From Diplocloster modestus (GTDB lineage Bacteria > Bacillota > Clostridia > Lachnospirales > Lachnospiraceae), in NCBI RefSeq assembly GCF_019042245.1, contig NZ_JAHQCX010000007.1:125232-189231 (forward strand): 64,000 bases of DNA, read 5' to 3'. Shown one piece after another: positions 34,178 to 43,874 of the stretch. The notes under the pieces are model-generated. The model had not been told where the DNA came from and made no database searches. It was given only the letters and a program-made list of their open reading frames with translations. The stretch's first letter is position 1. Each line of letters starts with the position of its first letter. The position numbers and the translations under genes were made by a program.

Positions 34178-34908
34178 AGCATTGATTCCTCACTTTGAAA
34201 CGCGTACTCCAGAAAGGTCTGTTTAATCTCCGCGTATTTACCCCGCGGAATGGGAATCTGCGTCAGACAGTATAGCGTGATAGCACGGTAGGAGATGTTC
34301 TGTATGTAATCCATATTGACGAGATAAGAACGATGGGGACGAATAAAACCACCACGCTTGAAAATCTGTCTGCTCAGCTCTTCCATACTGCCACTGCTCT
34401 CCAGTACCTTCCCACTGCTCAGATGCAGCAGAAGAACCCGGCCGATCACCTCACAGTATTCCAGCTGAGTAAGATTGATCCGAGTGATCCCGTCTTTACA
34501 TTTCAATATCAAACTGTCGCTCTGGGATTTGATGCATTCGGCTAGGACAGAATCCATCAGGCGGACGAAGCTCTCTTCCCAAATGGGCTTGAGCTGATAA
34601 AAGTATGCCCCCACTACATAAGACTGTACGGCAAACTCTTCCGAGGAGGTGAGAAAAATAATTTTCACAGACTTGTCCCAGGTGCGGATCTCCCTGGCCG
34701 TTTCGATACCGTTTTCCCCCGGCATTAGCACGTCCAGGAACAGGATATCGTAGCGTGTCCCCCTCTCAATCCCGGCCAGCAGTTCCAGGGGACTATTGTA
34801 AGTCGTATATGCAATTTCCCGGTTGTGCGACACACGATACCGGTCCACCAGCACACTCAATTCGTTCAGGACCAGCAAATCATCGTCGCAAAATGCGATT
34901 TTTATCAT
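34174..34908 (-). CDS. LytTR-type response regulator
   Basis: 244 residues from ATG 34908, giving IKIAFCDDDLLVLNELSVLV at the N-terminus. The phosphorylated Asp is in YDILFLDVLMPGENGIETAR, followed by IIFLTSSEEFAVQSYVVGAY. The C-terminal LytTR domain reads SLILKCKDGITRINLTQLEY and FIRPHRSYLVNMDYIQNI. It is upstream of and coupled to its kinase by a 4-nt overlap. Targets may include the adjacent lipoprotein cluster or the surface protein at 37798; that is inferred from proximity only. Confidence 0.92.
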   Translation of the reverse strand: MIKIAFCDDDLLVLNELSVLVDRYRVSHNREIAYTTYNSPLELLAGIERGTRYDILFLDVLMPGENGIETAREIRTWDKSVKIIFLTSSEEFAVQSYVVGAYFYQLKPIWEESFVRLMDSVLAECIKSQSDSLILKCKDGITRINLTQLEYCEVIGRVLLLHLSSGKVLESSGSMEELSRQIFKRGGFIRPHRSYLVNMDYIQNISYRAITLYCLTQIPIPRGKYAEIKQTFLEYAFQSEESML

Positions 34909-34976
34909 AAAATGTCTTCCCCCAACGCCTGAGGACAGGCGCACTATTTTTATCATATAGTAACAAACGCGGATGC

Positions 34977-35018
34977 ATAAAAGGGATTTTTGAAGAAATC
35001 TTCAAAAATCCCTTTTAT
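34977..35018. promoter_or_regulatory. 20-bp perfect inverted repeat between divergent two-component systems
   Basis: ATAAAAGGGATTTTTGAAGA (34977-34996) is followed after AA by its exact reverse complement (34999-35018). It sits midway between the divergent regulator genes starting at 34908 and 35082. A TATAAT box for the plus gene follows at 35033-35038 without a good -35, so activation is likely. It could be a shared operator or a transcript insulator. Confidence 0.7.
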
Positions 35019-35081
35019 CTTGTAACCGGGTGTATAATACGATAAAATAAATCTAGATTTTTACACAGGGGAGGAGAGGTC

Positions 35082-35771
35082 ATGTTTCGTATTTTGATGA
35101 TTGACGATGAACCATGGCTGTTGATTGCACGCAAATCGTTTTTAGAGGGAAAAGGCTGCCGTGTGGAAACCGCCCAGACGTCTGGAGATGCCATCGCCCA
35201 CCTGGTGCGGGATACCTACGATCTGATCTTGCTGGATGTGAAAATGCCTGACATCAGCGGCTTCGGCCTCTGTGGGGAGATCAAAAAGCTCTCCCAGGCC
35301 CCCATCGTGTTCCTCAGCAGCCTCACCGAGGAGGCAGACCAGCTCCAGGGCTTTGCCGTCGGTGGGACAGACTATATCCAAAAGGACTGCCCCCATGAAT
35401 TGTTTTGGGCAAAACTGCAAGCCAGACTGGCCGCCAACCAGGGGGCGGAATCTATCCGCGTATTCCCGCCGCTTTCCTTGGATTTCCAGCGTCAACGTGC
35501 CACCATCCACGGAGCGGATCTTACCCTGACCCAGAGTGAATTCGCGCTGCTCACCCTTCTCTCATCCCGTCCAAGGGACATATGGACGGTAGAAGAGCTG
35601 TTCCGGGCCCTCTGGGGCTCGAATGGCGCGGTGGACGCCCAAATAGTGCAGGGGCACCTCTCACGGATGCGCCGGAAAATAGAAAGAGCTTTCCCTCGAC
35701 ACGAGTTTATTGAAACTGTGTGGGGAAAGGGCTATCGGTTTGTTCCTACGGAGATTGCAGATGGGCGATAA
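35082..35771 (+). CDS. OmpR/PhoB-type response regulator
   Basis: 229 residues. Receiver: RILMIDDEPWLLIARKSFLE, phosphorylated Asp in YDLILLDVKMPDISGFGLCG, and Lys in DYIQKDCPHELFWAKLQARL. The C-terminal winged helix (Trans_reg_C) reads TLTQSEFALLTLLSSRPRDI, VEELFRALWG, QGHLSRMRRKIERAFPRHEF and ETVWGKGYRFVP. It is followed after 21 nt by its kinase. GGAGGAGAGG precedes the ATG. Confidence 0.93.
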   Translation: MFRILMIDDEPWLLIARKSFLEGKGCRVETAQTSGDAIAHLVRDTYDLILLDVKMPDISGFGLCGEIKKLSQAPIVFLSSLTEEADQLQGFAVGGTDYIQKDCPHELFWAKLQARLAANQGAESIRVFPPLSLDFQRQRATIHGADLTLTQSEFALLTLLSSRPRDIWTVEELFRALWGSNGAVDAQIVQGHLSRMRRKIERAFPRHEFIETVWGKGYRFVPTEIADGR

Positions 35772-35792
35772 GCAGAGAAGGAGGGGGCTGAT

Positions 35793-37748
35793 ATGAAAAC
35801 GGCAAAGTGGACGCATCTGCTATCAATCACGTGTTTGGCGGCGCTGCTATTATTCTTTGGTATGCTCTTCATTGCCGATAACAAATACCAGTCGCCCCCT
35901 CCCTATGGAAATCGGGGGATAATAGCGCTGACGGAAGCGGACATCACCCGCGACACGCCCCTATTTTTAATCGACGGCTGGCTGCTGACTGATGCACGGG
36001 TCACACAGCTCCCCACCTACATTGGACAGTTCGGCAGCCTGCAGCGGGGTAACCAAACGGTCTCTCCACACGGCGCGGCTATCTACGAGATAATCCTGCG
36101 CTACGACGGCGCACCTGTGGAAGCGGCACTAAGCTTCCCACAGCTCTTTTCCCGCCATAGCATCCGGCTGGATGGTATTGTACTGTCCGAGGGTATCGGA
36201 GGGGCAAGGATTTCCTTTTCCCTGACGCCCGGGAATCATCTGCTGACGGTGGAGACAGCCTCTACTCATGGCTATTACAGCGGTATGTACCACCCTCCCG
36301 CATTAGGTACACCAGAAACAGTCTCCCATATGATGCTGGTACAGTGCGTGGCGTATGCTCTGGCCTTTTTTGCCCCACTGACCCTAGCGTTGTTCACACT
36401 TACATTGTGGCGTTCGGCAAAGGACCGAGCCGCGTTTTGGTTTGGGCTGCTGTGCTGCTTCTTTTCCCTATACGTGTCTTACTACTTTGTACACCTATTC
36501 CGCCTGCCTGTGGAGGAATACTGGTATATAGCACAAAGCGCGGCTCTCTACGGCCTGTGCTTTTGCACCATACGGCTAACGGCCCTGTTTGGCGATGTAG
36601 CCGGGAAGCGTTTCGCTCTGTTTCTTCAATGGATCGGAGGGCTCTTCCCACTCGTCCTGCTGGCCCTGGCGCTGCTCATCCCCGCTCAGGCCTGGGCCGT
36701 CCGGCTTCACAGCGCAATGACCGATCTTTTCTATTTCTTTACCTTTTGCGCTGTGGTGGCACTGACGCTGAACAGCCGGGAAACTGAAAACTGGGAGCGG
36801 CGTTTTTCCAGGCTTGGCTGTTGCGTTTTTGGCGTGGGACTGCTCTGTAATCTGTTCACATCCGAGCTGTTCTCCGCCTTGTTTCTTGACCGTAACCTTT
36901 TTGAGCCCATCCGCTTTTTCTGGCAGTTTGAGTGGTGTGGTCTCTTGCTGGTAACTATCTTTGGCGCCATGATGGCAGCCCGCAACCGGCGCATCCTGGC
37001 GGAGAACGCGGCATTCCAAACACATTTGGAGGAACTGGTACAACAACGCACCGCGGAACTGACCAACCTGATGCAGGAGAGAAAAGCGTTTTTTGCCGAC
37101 ATGGCTCACGACCTGAAGGCCCCCATCTTTGCTACCGGCTCCTTCATTCAAGCCATCCGGGAGCATAATACTGGTGTAGACACCGAACTCTCAAGCTACA
37201 TTGACCTGGTAGAACAAACTCAGCAGGAAATGGCCCGACGGGTATATGGGCTCACTGAATTCAACAAAATTGACGCTCTCTCAGATCCCTATGAGGCAGT
37301 GTCTGTCAAATATCTGCTGGAAGAAACATATGAGCTGCATCACATGGCAGCGGAGGTGCAGTCAGTCTATCTGATTATAGAACCGCCGGAAATTGACGGG
37401 CAGATTTACGCACAGCCCAGGAAGCTGGACATTTTATTGGAAAATCTGATTTTTAATGCGTTGAAGGCCACCCCGCCAGAGGGGCAAATCACTCTTTGCG
37501 CACAACTGGACGCAAGTTTCTGTCACCTTACGCTGACTGATACAGGCTGTGGTATCCCCTCAGAGGAGCTGCAGCAAATCTTCAATCGATTCTTTGTTGG
37601 CAAACAAAACGTCGGTACAGGCAGCGGATTGGGCCTCTTTATCGTTAAGTGTATCGTGGAAAGCCTGAAAGGTGAGATCCATGTTTCCTCCCAGCCGGGG
37701 CTCGGCACCGAGTTTAGTATCAACTTGCCCTTGTTGAAGCAGCTATAG
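35793..37748 (+). CDS. Sensor histidine kinase with extracytoplasmic 7TM (DISM-like) region
   Basis: 651 residues. An N-terminal helix (LLSITCLAALLLFFGMLFIA) is followed by an extracellular beta-rich domain of about 160 residues, then seven membrane helices (from MLVQCVAYALAFFAPLTLAL to WCGLLLVTIFGAMMAARNRR), the layout of 7TMR-DISM receptors. A short coiled linker leads to the His box FFADMAHDLKAPIFATGSFI, an N box LENLIFNALKATPPEGQI, and DTGCGIPSEELQQIFNRFF with GSGLGLFIVKCIVESLKG. It would sense an external ligand; which one is unknown. Confidence 0.9.
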   Translation: MKTAKWTHLLSITCLAALLLFFGMLFIADNKYQSPPPYGNRGIIALTEADITRDTPLFLIDGWLLTDARVTQLPTYIGQFGSLQRGNQTVSPHGAAIYEIILRYDGAPVEAALSFPQLFSRHSIRLDGIVLSEGIGGARISFSLTPGNHLLTVETASTHGYYSGMYHPPALGTPETVSHMMLVQCVAYALAFFAPLTLALFTLTLWRSAKDRAAFWFGLLCCFFSLYVSYYFVHLFRLPVEEYWYIAQSAALYGLCFCTIRLTALFGDVAGKRFALFLQWIGGLFPLVLLALALLIPAQAWAVRLHSAMTDLFYFFTFCAVVALTLNSRETENWERRFSRLGCCVFGVGLLCNLFTSELFSALFLDRNLFEPIRFFWQFEWCGLLLVTIFGAMMAARNRRILAENAAFQTHLEELVQQRTAELTNLMQERKAFFADMAHDLKAPIFATGSFIQAIREHNTGVDTELSSYIDLVEQTQQEMARRVYGLTEFNKIDALSDPYEAVSVKYLLEETYELHHMAAEVQSVYLIIEPPEIDGQIYAQPRKLDILLENLIFNALKATPPEGQITLCAQLDASFCHLTLTDTGCGIPSEELQQIFNRFFVGKQNVGTGSGLGLFIVKCIVESLKGEIHVSSQPGLGTEFSINLPLLKQL

Positions 37749-37750
37749 AT

Positions 37751-37799
37751 AATACAAAGAGGACGCTATTGCGTATTACAAAAGCGTCCTTTTTGTATT
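37751..37799. terminator. Bidirectional terminator between convergent genes
   Basis: An outer stem AATACAAA/TTTGTATT and an inner stem GGACGCT/AGCGTCC around a 15-nt loop. It closes the plus-strand kinase gene; its end overlaps the stop of the surface-protein gene. Confidence 0.8.
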
Positions 37800-40170
37800 A
37801 TTTCTTAAATTTAAATAACTTTAAAATAGTTTTTCCCAGCTTCGCAAGCAGCCCTGTCCCACCTCTTCTGGCAAAGGATATACTTGCCGCAGTAATAACG
37901 CAGCATCCGCAAAACACCGCCGTCACGGGCCCAATGATCGTAGGCGCTGCTAAACTGGCAGGATCCCCGCGCAGCAGGGTCTCCTCCGGCTGCGGGACGG
38001 GTTCCCCAGATGGTTCCGAATGGTCTTCCTTAGCAGACTCCAGCTGAAGCTCTGGCGGCTGCCCGGTCAGGGAAGCGGAATTGTTTGCTGACGTTGATTT
38101 CTGGAGAGGTTTCTGCAGCGCAGAGATGTCCGCCATCGCAAGGTCGTCTTGTACAGCGGATGGCCGCTCTGTAGGATTAGGCTGCGTCGGTTGTGGCGGC
38201 TGCGTCGGTTGTGGCGGTACCTCTTCGTTGTCTCCGGGCAAAATTATGATAGAAGATTCCATGTCAAGCGGTGCCTGCTCTTCCAACGGCCGCAGCCACT
38301 CCCTCTGGCCGCCGTTATTATCATCGCCGTCCTCAATCTCCTCATAACCCGTTCCGGAATTATTTTCTCCTCCCTCATTGTCCGAGGGATCCGGATATTC
38401 ATATGGCAATGGATATTTCCCGGGCCAGGGCAGTTCCACCCGTTGACCGTCAAAGGTACCTCCCTCTATCTCCAGCCCAATCGAAAAGCTGTCAATCTGT
38501 CCTTTCAGATATGCGCTGTAAGGGTATTCGTCCGCCTGCAGCAGGTCAATATAGCCGTACAGCGCATGAGACTGATTGTGGTCGATGGCTCTGCGCTCCA
38601 ACAGATCACCCAGCTCCATCCTTTTCTGCCCCACCCGGGCATAAGCTTTGATAGAAGTCGCACCGCTAGGCTTGTTCCAAAAGGCCAGGGACAAGGGGGC
38701 ATCAAATTCAGGATTCATTATTTCATCTTCCCGCTCGCCTTCGCCATTCCAGTCTTCGTCCTCCAAATCCAGATGATAGGCGCGCAGAACGGCCTGGGGT
38801 GCGGCTTGCTCCGCTACTGGGTGGATCACCAGACGGATCTCGTCCGTGTCATATCGGTTCCGGAAGGTAAGATCTGCAGGAAGCGTATAGGTTCCAAGAG
38901 CTGTTTTCACCGCTGTGCCCGCTGGGATTTTCAGAGGCTCTGCCATATCCTCCCAAACCAGCATCTCGCCAGGCGTCAGGATAAAATCCGGAAATTCTTT
39001 CCATTTGACGGGGCAGCTCACATTGCCAAAGGCAAAGTTCTCTTTGGTATCCTCATCCCAAAGCACCACCCGAACCGGCACCGTATCCGGTAAAAGGGCC
39101 CTGATCTCTTCCGCCGTAGTGTTCTCGCGAACCGTCAGCCGATACTGTCCATGGGTAAAGACTTCCCATCTGTCATAATAGTCCTCGTCCTCCTCTGATC
39201 CGTCGGCGGGCGGCATTGAACTAAAATCGACCAAATCAAATGCAAGAGACGCACGGGGTGTCAGCTCCAACGGCATCTGAATCTTTGCGCGGGACAGTTC
39301 TACTGCCTGGGAATGATACATCTCACCGGCTTCGGTAGTTATTTCCATTCGTAGATAAAAAGAGTCTTTCTCACATGCTAAGAAACTTTTCAGTGGCTCC
39401 TCGTAGGATACTGCCACAGTTTGATTCTCTAAATTCTCCAGGGCGTCTTCCTCATCACTCCCCAGAAGCCCTAATCCCCATCTTATGGGATCGTCCCCGC
39501 CGATGTACTGATACGTTCCTTCTGCTCCGTCCCAGGAGTAGGTTGGGCGTACTTGCACCACATTAGGCGGAAAGTCGCTAAAATGTCCCTTGACTGAATA
39601 ACCATACCAGCCCATCTGGAACTTGACAAAAAATGGCGGCGGGTTGTCTGGCAGCTCATAGATATTATCGTGGGAAATCCGTACCGGCTCCAAGTCCACG
39701 CTGTTCCATTCATCCCCGACGGTATAAGATACTTTAATATAGATACTGTTAATCATTTCGGCTATATATGAGGATACCGGCATCTCGTCCAGGTCATAAC
39801 AGAACAAGGTGATTTCCCCGTTTTCGCCCACAGAGTTCTCAATCTCGTCTTCCGTCCAGTATATGCTGTTCCATTCATCGTATTCTATACCGCCGATAGA
39901 ATTGCAGACAGAAATCAGGGACAAACCAGACGGCGCATTTTGTATGGTAACATAGAGCCCCGGATGGTCGCCTTCTGCCATAAGGTTTGCGGTCACAGTG
40001 GGCCTCTCAGGCGCATGGGTCTTAACTGAATCGTATGGCGTTGGAGATGGCGCCTCTGTCACATTCGCCTGCCCTGCCGGGCTCTTTTCTGATATTGCAA
40101 ACACTGGGAATCCGTGAATCAAAATCAACAGTGTTGTAAGCAGAACTGCAACTATCTGTTTGCGTCTCAT
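37798..40170 (-). CDS. Large secreted, membrane-anchored surface protein of unknown function
   Basis: 790 residues from ATG 40170 (AGGAGT upstream). The signal peptide MRRKQIVAVLLTTLLILIHG ends near PVFA. The ectodomain is beta-rich, acidic and rich in Trp/Tyr (KFQMGWYGYSVKGHFSDFPP, PTYSWDGAEGTYQYIGGDDP). Then comes a Glu/Asp/Asn-rich and Pro/Thr/Gln spacer (PPQPTQPPQPTQPNPTERPS), one membrane helix (GPVTAVFCGCCVITAASISF) and a Lys-rich tail (KLGKTILKLFKFKK). No LPXTG sortase motif is present. The architecture suggests wall-spanning display. No known domain was recognised. It is adjacent to two sensor systems. Confidence 0.75.
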   Translation of the reverse strand: MRRKQIVAVLLTTLLILIHGFPVFAISEKSPAGQANVTEAPSPTPYDSVKTHAPERPTVTANLMAEGDHPGLYVTIQNAPSGLSLISVCNSIGGIEYDEWNSIYWTEDEIENSVGENGEITLFCYDLDEMPVSSYIAEMINSIYIKVSYTVGDEWNSVDLEPVRISHDNIYELPDNPPPFFVKFQMGWYGYSVKGHFSDFPPNVVQVRPTYSWDGAEGTYQYIGGDDPIRWGLGLLGSDEEDALENLENQTVAVSYEEPLKSFLACEKDSFYLRMEITTEAGEMYHSQAVELSRAKIQMPLELTPRASLAFDLVDFSSMPPADGSEEDEDYYDRWEVFTHGQYRLTVRENTTAEEIRALLPDTVPVRVVLWDEDTKENFAFGNVSCPVKWKEFPDFILTPGEMLVWEDMAEPLKIPAGTAVKTALGTYTLPADLTFRNRYDTDEIRLVIHPVAEQAAPQAVLRAYHLDLEDEDWNGEGEREDEIMNPEFDAPLSLAFWNKPSGATSIKAYARVGQKRMELGDLLERRAIDHNQSHALYGYIDLLQADEYPYSAYLKGQIDSFSIGLEIEGGTFDGQRVELPWPGKYPLPYEYPDPSDNEGGENNSGTGYEEIEDGDDNNGGQREWLRPLEEQAPLDMESSIIILPGDNEEVPPQPTQPPQPTQPNPTERPSAVQDDLAMADISALQKPLQKSTSANNSASLTGQPPELQLESAKEDHSEPSGEPVPQPEETLLRGDPASLAAPTIIGPVTAVFCGCCVITAASISFARRGGTGLLAKLGKTILKLFKFKK

Positions 40171-40235
40171 AAATACTCCTATCTGCATGGCTGTATATCG
40201 TCCTGTCAAAAGGACATTGACTTCTATGAATTCCT

Positions 40236-41186
40236 CTAGCGTTCTTCTCTGAAGTAATTCACACCGCAGTTCTCCGGCTGGGAGTTTTCTTTCTTCTCCC
40301 GGATGGAATTTACCACGAGAACTACCGCTGTCACCAGGAACGGCAGCATATCATAAAAGGCGTTGGGCACCGGGAAGCTTTTCGGGACATAGTACTTCAG
40401 AATACGGAATGCTCCGAATATAAAGGAACCGTATATGGCATATACAGGCTTCCAGTTGGCGAAGATAACCAAAGCCACCGCGATCCAGCCTAAGCCGCCC
40501 ACGCAGTTGGTGATCCATACGCCTCCGTTGGTAATCATGATCGTATAGGCGCCGCCGATTCCGCAGATTCCGCCGCCAATGATCATATTGATATATTTCC
40601 ATTTCGTGACCTTGATTCCGGCCGCATCCGCCGCCGCGGGATTTTCTCCGATGCTCCGGACATTGAGTCCCGTCTTGGTGCGGAACAGGTAGACACTCAA
40701 AATAACCGCGATGATAATCCCCAGATAGACAAAAGGGTTATAGGAAAAGAGCAGGTCTCCCAATACCGGAATGGAACTCAGACCGGGGATCTTTACTCCT
40801 CTCATTTGAGCGGTGATCTGTTCCGGCAGCTTTAAGGTCCCGGTCTCTGATTTTCCCAGCATGTAAAATCCGATAAAATTAGCCAGGCCGATACCGAAGA
40901 TGGTGAGTGTGAGCCCGGTTACATTCTGATTCGCCATAAAAGTGACGGTCAAAACGGCGTAGATCAATGCGCCAAAAGCGCCGCCGGCAAATGCTGCCAG
41001 CATAGCGATCCAGAAATTATCCGTCATATAGCCGACCATGAATCCGGAACAGGCTCCGATGGACATCATTCCCTCTACGCCCAGGTTTAAATGACCCACC
41101 CGCTCGTGGAGAATCTCCCCGATCGTTCCGAACAGAAGCGGTGTCCCGGCCAGTACGGCCGCTACCAGAAAATTTATGATATTCAT
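40236..41186 (-). CDS. Nucleoside ABC transporter permease 2 (BmpC/NupQ-like)
   Basis: 316 residues with eight or more hydrophobic helices. Family marks: LLFGTIGEILHERVGHLNLG, VEGMMSIGACSGFMVGYMTD, QNVTGLTLTIFGIGLANFIG and KTGLNVRSIGENPAAADAAG, the last being the loop that meets the ATPase. It overlaps permease 1 by 4 nt. With the ATPase and BMP lipoprotein it forms a nucleoside (purine) importer of the BmpDEFG type. Last gene of the operon. Confidence 0.92.
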   Translation of the reverse strand: MNIINFLVAAVLAGTPLLFGTIGEILHERVGHLNLGVEGMMSIGACSGFMVGYMTDNFWIAMLAAFAGGAFGALIYAVLTVTFMANQNVTGLTLTIFGIGLANFIGFYMLGKSETGTLKLPEQITAQMRGVKIPGLSSIPVLGDLLFSYNPFVYLGIIIAVILSVYLFRTKTGLNVRSIGENPAAADAAGIKVTKWKYINMIIGGGICGIGGAYTIMITNGGVWITNCVGGLGWIAVALVIFANWKPVYAIYGSFIFGAFRILKYYVPKSFPVPNAFYDMLPFLVTAVVLVVNSIREKKENSQPENCGVNYFREER

Positions 41187-42280
41187 TTGTTCGCACCTCC
41201 TTTTTTCCGGGTAACAAATCGATAGCGGATAAAGAATTCACAGCCCAGCACAAAGAACAGGATGATTCCCTGCAGGACATCGGAACAGTCCGCGGAAAGC
41301 CCCATAGAAGATTCAACCACGCTGCTGCCTTTTTCCAATATGCTGAACAGTGCGGTGACTACCAGGATGGAGACCGGATTTAACTGTCCCAGCCACGCCA
41401 CGATGATGGCGGTAAAGCCCACACCCCCGGCCACTCCGGTGGCCAGCGTGGTATCGGAACCGGCAGCCTGTACCATACCGGCGATACCGCAGATGGCGCC
41501 GCTTAAAAACATGGTCCTCAGCACGATTTTTTTCACGTTCATCCCGGCATAGCAGGCCGTTGGTTTACTGATCCCCACCACACCGATCTCGTATCCCTGC
41601 TTGGTATACCGCAGATAAATGTATACTACAACCACCAGCACCAGGCCGATGATCCAGCCTGCCTGTACACCGAACACTTTGTTCAGCTGTGCATTGACAT
41701 CAAAGGTAGCGATCTTCGGAAAGCCCCCGGACTGAGGGTCTGCCCATGGACCGTCCCGGAAAAAGACAATCATATTTAACGCGATATAATTTAACATCAG
41801 GGTAAACAGCGTCTCATTGGTATTAAATTTCACCTTAAAAAACGCGGGAAGCAGTGCCCATAATCCGCCGCCCGCCATACCTGCCACAAGCATGGCGGCA
41901 AGCAGCAGCCAGTGCGGCCAGTCCGCATGAAACAGGGCGAAATAGGTGGCAAATATAGCCCCCATTATAATCTGCCCTTCCGCGCCGATGTTCCAGAACT
42001 GCATTTTAAATGCCAGCGCCACACCCAGAGAAGTGATCAGCAGCGGTATCATAATCTTCACCGTGGCCTGTATCGCCATTCCGCTCCGGAAGGCTCCGTA
42101 GATAATTGTTCCATACACCTGAAAAGGATTATATCCGATACACAGCAGGAACAGGCCCCCGGCCGCGATAGCCAGAAGCAGCGCCACGATCCGCAGCAGA
42201 AATGTCCTGTTTTTCGATAGCTCCGCCCGCTTCACCGTGCGGATCAGCGGTTCTTTCCTTACTCCGGTTTGACTACTCAC
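41183..42280 (-). CDS. Nucleoside ABC transporter permease 1 (NupP-like)
   Basis: 365 residues from GTG 42280, overlapping the ATPase stop by 8 nt. Helices and the conserved stretch FKMQFWNIGAEGQIIMGAIF, TNETLFTLMLNYIALNMIVF and GMVQAAGSDTTLATGVAGGV define the BMP-type permease family. Another ATPase-contact loop is EIGVVGISKPTACYAGMNVK. It pairs with the shorter permease encoded next to form the channel. Confidence 0.92.
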   Translation of the reverse strand: MSSQTGVRKEPLIRTVKRAELSKNRTFLLRIVALLLAIAAGGLFLLCIGYNPFQVYGTIIYGAFRSGMAIQATVKIMIPLLITSLGVALAFKMQFWNIGAEGQIIMGAIFATYFALFHADWPHWLLLAAMLVAGMAGGGLWALLPAFFKVKFNTNETLFTLMLNYIALNMIVFFRDGPWADPQSGGFPKIATFDVNAQLNKVFGVQAGWIIGLVLVVVVYIYLRYTKQGYEIGVVGISKPTACYAGMNVKKIVLRTMFLSGAICGIAGMVQAAGSDTTLATGVAGGVGFTAIIVAWLGQLNPVSILVVTALFSILEKGSSVVESSMGLSADCSDVLQGIILFFVLGCEFFIRYRFVTRKKGGANK

Positions 42281-43802
42281 CTACGGCCACCTCCTTTGCC
42301 ATTCCTGTCATCATAAGCCCCACCTGTTCTTTGGTCGTATGCTCAGCCTCCACGATTCCGGTAACCTCCCCATGGCACAGTACCAGAATCCGGTCTGCCA
42401 GTTCTAACATCACATCCAGATCCTCTCCGATCAGCAGCACAGCTACCTGTTTCTTCTTCTGCTCGTTGAGCAGATCGTAGATCAGATAGGATGAATTGAT
42501 ATCCAGCCCCCGGACCGGATAGGCCGTGATCAGAACATTGGGCCCGGAACCAATCTCCCTGCCCAGCAGAACCTTCTGTACATTACCTCCAGAGAGCATC
42601 CGAACCGGTGTCTCCACATTCGGGGTCATGATCTCCAGATCCTGCACCAGCTGTTCCGCCAGCTCTTTTGCCGGTCTCCGGTCAACAAACAAGCCCTTTT
42701 TCTTCCGGTAAGTCTTCAGCAGCATATTATCCACCATACCCATGGCCGATACCAGACCCATTCCCAGCCGGTCCTCCGGTACGAAACTCATTCGGATTCC
42801 CATCTCCTGAATCTGCGCGGGAGTTTTTCCTATCATATTTTCCTGCTGGTAGCTGATCTCGCCGCTGACCGGACGGATCAGACCGGCCAGAGCCTCACAC
42901 AGCTCCTTCTGCCCGCTGCCGGCGATTCCCACGACACCCAGGATCTCACCGGACTTCATATCAAAGCTTATATTTTTCAGAGCCTTCGTCTTATCCGCCC
43001 GGTCCACATTCAGGTTCCGGATCTTAAGCACGCAGCTTTTCTCCTCCACCTTCGGACGGCGGATCGATAACTCCACCGGACGGCCGACCATCAGCTCCGT
43101 CAGTTTCTTTTCATCGGTCTGTGAAGTCATGACCGTATCGATGCTTTTTCCCTTGCGCAGGATCGTCACCCGGTCGCTGATCGCAAGCACCTCGTTGAGT
43201 TTGTGGGTGATGATAATGATCGCCCGGCCCTGCGCCCTCATTTCCCGCAGGATGGCGAACAGCCTTTCCGTCTCCTGGGGAGTGAGCACGGCCGTGGGTT
43301 CGTCCAGTATCAGGATATCCGCTCCCCGATAGAGGACTTTCATGATTTCCACCGTCTGTTTTTCACTGACCGACATATTATATACTTTTTTCTCCGGGTC
43401 GATCTCCAGACCGAATTTCCGGCTGATTTCCTCAACCTTTTCCCGAAGGACTTTCGCCTTTAGCAATTTTTCCTGCGTTCCCAGCACGATATTATCCATC
43501 GCGCTGAATATATTCACCAGCTTGAAATGCTGATGGATCATTCCGATTCCAAGGGATGCGGCATCCGTGGGGGAATTGATCATGGCCTCTTCCCCTCCCA
43601 CCCGGATCGTCCCCTCGTCCGGATGATAGATACCGGACAGCATGTTCATCAGCGTCGTCTTGCCGGAACCGTTTTCTCCCAGCAGAGCCAGTATCTCCCC
43701 GTATTTCAGATTCAGATTAATTCCGTCATTTGCCTTCACCGTGCCGAAGGATTTTGATATCCCCTGCAGCTCGATGGCGTATTTTTCTTCTGACTGAGCC
43801 AT
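42273..43802 (-). CDS. Nucleoside ABC transporter ATP-binding protein (two ABC domains)
   Basis: 509 residues from ATG 43802 (AGGTGA upstream); the frame extends 15 codons further without a better start. The first domain has GENGSGKTT, MSVSEKQTVEIMKVLY and LILDEPTAVLTPQE with ITHKLNEV. The second has GIAGSGQKELCEALAG, LSGGNVQKVLLGRE and the weaker Walker B VLITAYPVRGLDINSS, in which the Glu after Asp is not in the usual position; this is normal for the second half in this family. It energises the importer. Confidence 0.93.
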   Translation of the reverse strand: MAQSEEKYAIELQGISKSFGTVKANDGINLNLKYGEILALLGENGSGKTTLMNMLSGIYHPDEGTIRVGGEEAMINSPTDAASLGIGMIHQHFKLVNIFSAMDNIVLGTQEKLLKAKVLREKVEEISRKFGLEIDPEKKVYNMSVSEKQTVEIMKVLYRGADILILDEPTAVLTPQETERLFAILREMRAQGRAIIIITHKLNEVLAISDRVTILRKGKSIDTVMTSQTDEKKLTELMVGRPVELSIRRPKVEEKSCVLKIRNLNVDRADKTKALKNISFDMKSGEILGVVGIAGSGQKELCEALAGLIRPVSGEISYQQENMIGKTPAQIQEMGIRMSFVPEDRLGMGLVSAMGMVDNMLLKTYRKKKGLFVDRRPAKELAEQLVQDLEIMTPNVETPVRMLSGGNVQKVLLGREIGSGPNVLITAYPVRGLDINSSYLIYDLLNEQKKKQVAVLLIGEDLDVMLELADRILVLCHGEVTGIVEAEHTTKEQVGLMMTGMAKEVAVGE

Positions 43803-43874
43803 AGAATCACCTCTCCTTTGGTTGTTAAAAAACATTGCAAAACCCAAGACTCACGCTTGAAGCTTTGCAATATA

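Noticed and set aside
42273-43802. Loss of function in the second ABC domain of the nucleoside ATPase
   Set aside because: A divergent second Walker B is normal in this family; the first domain is intact.
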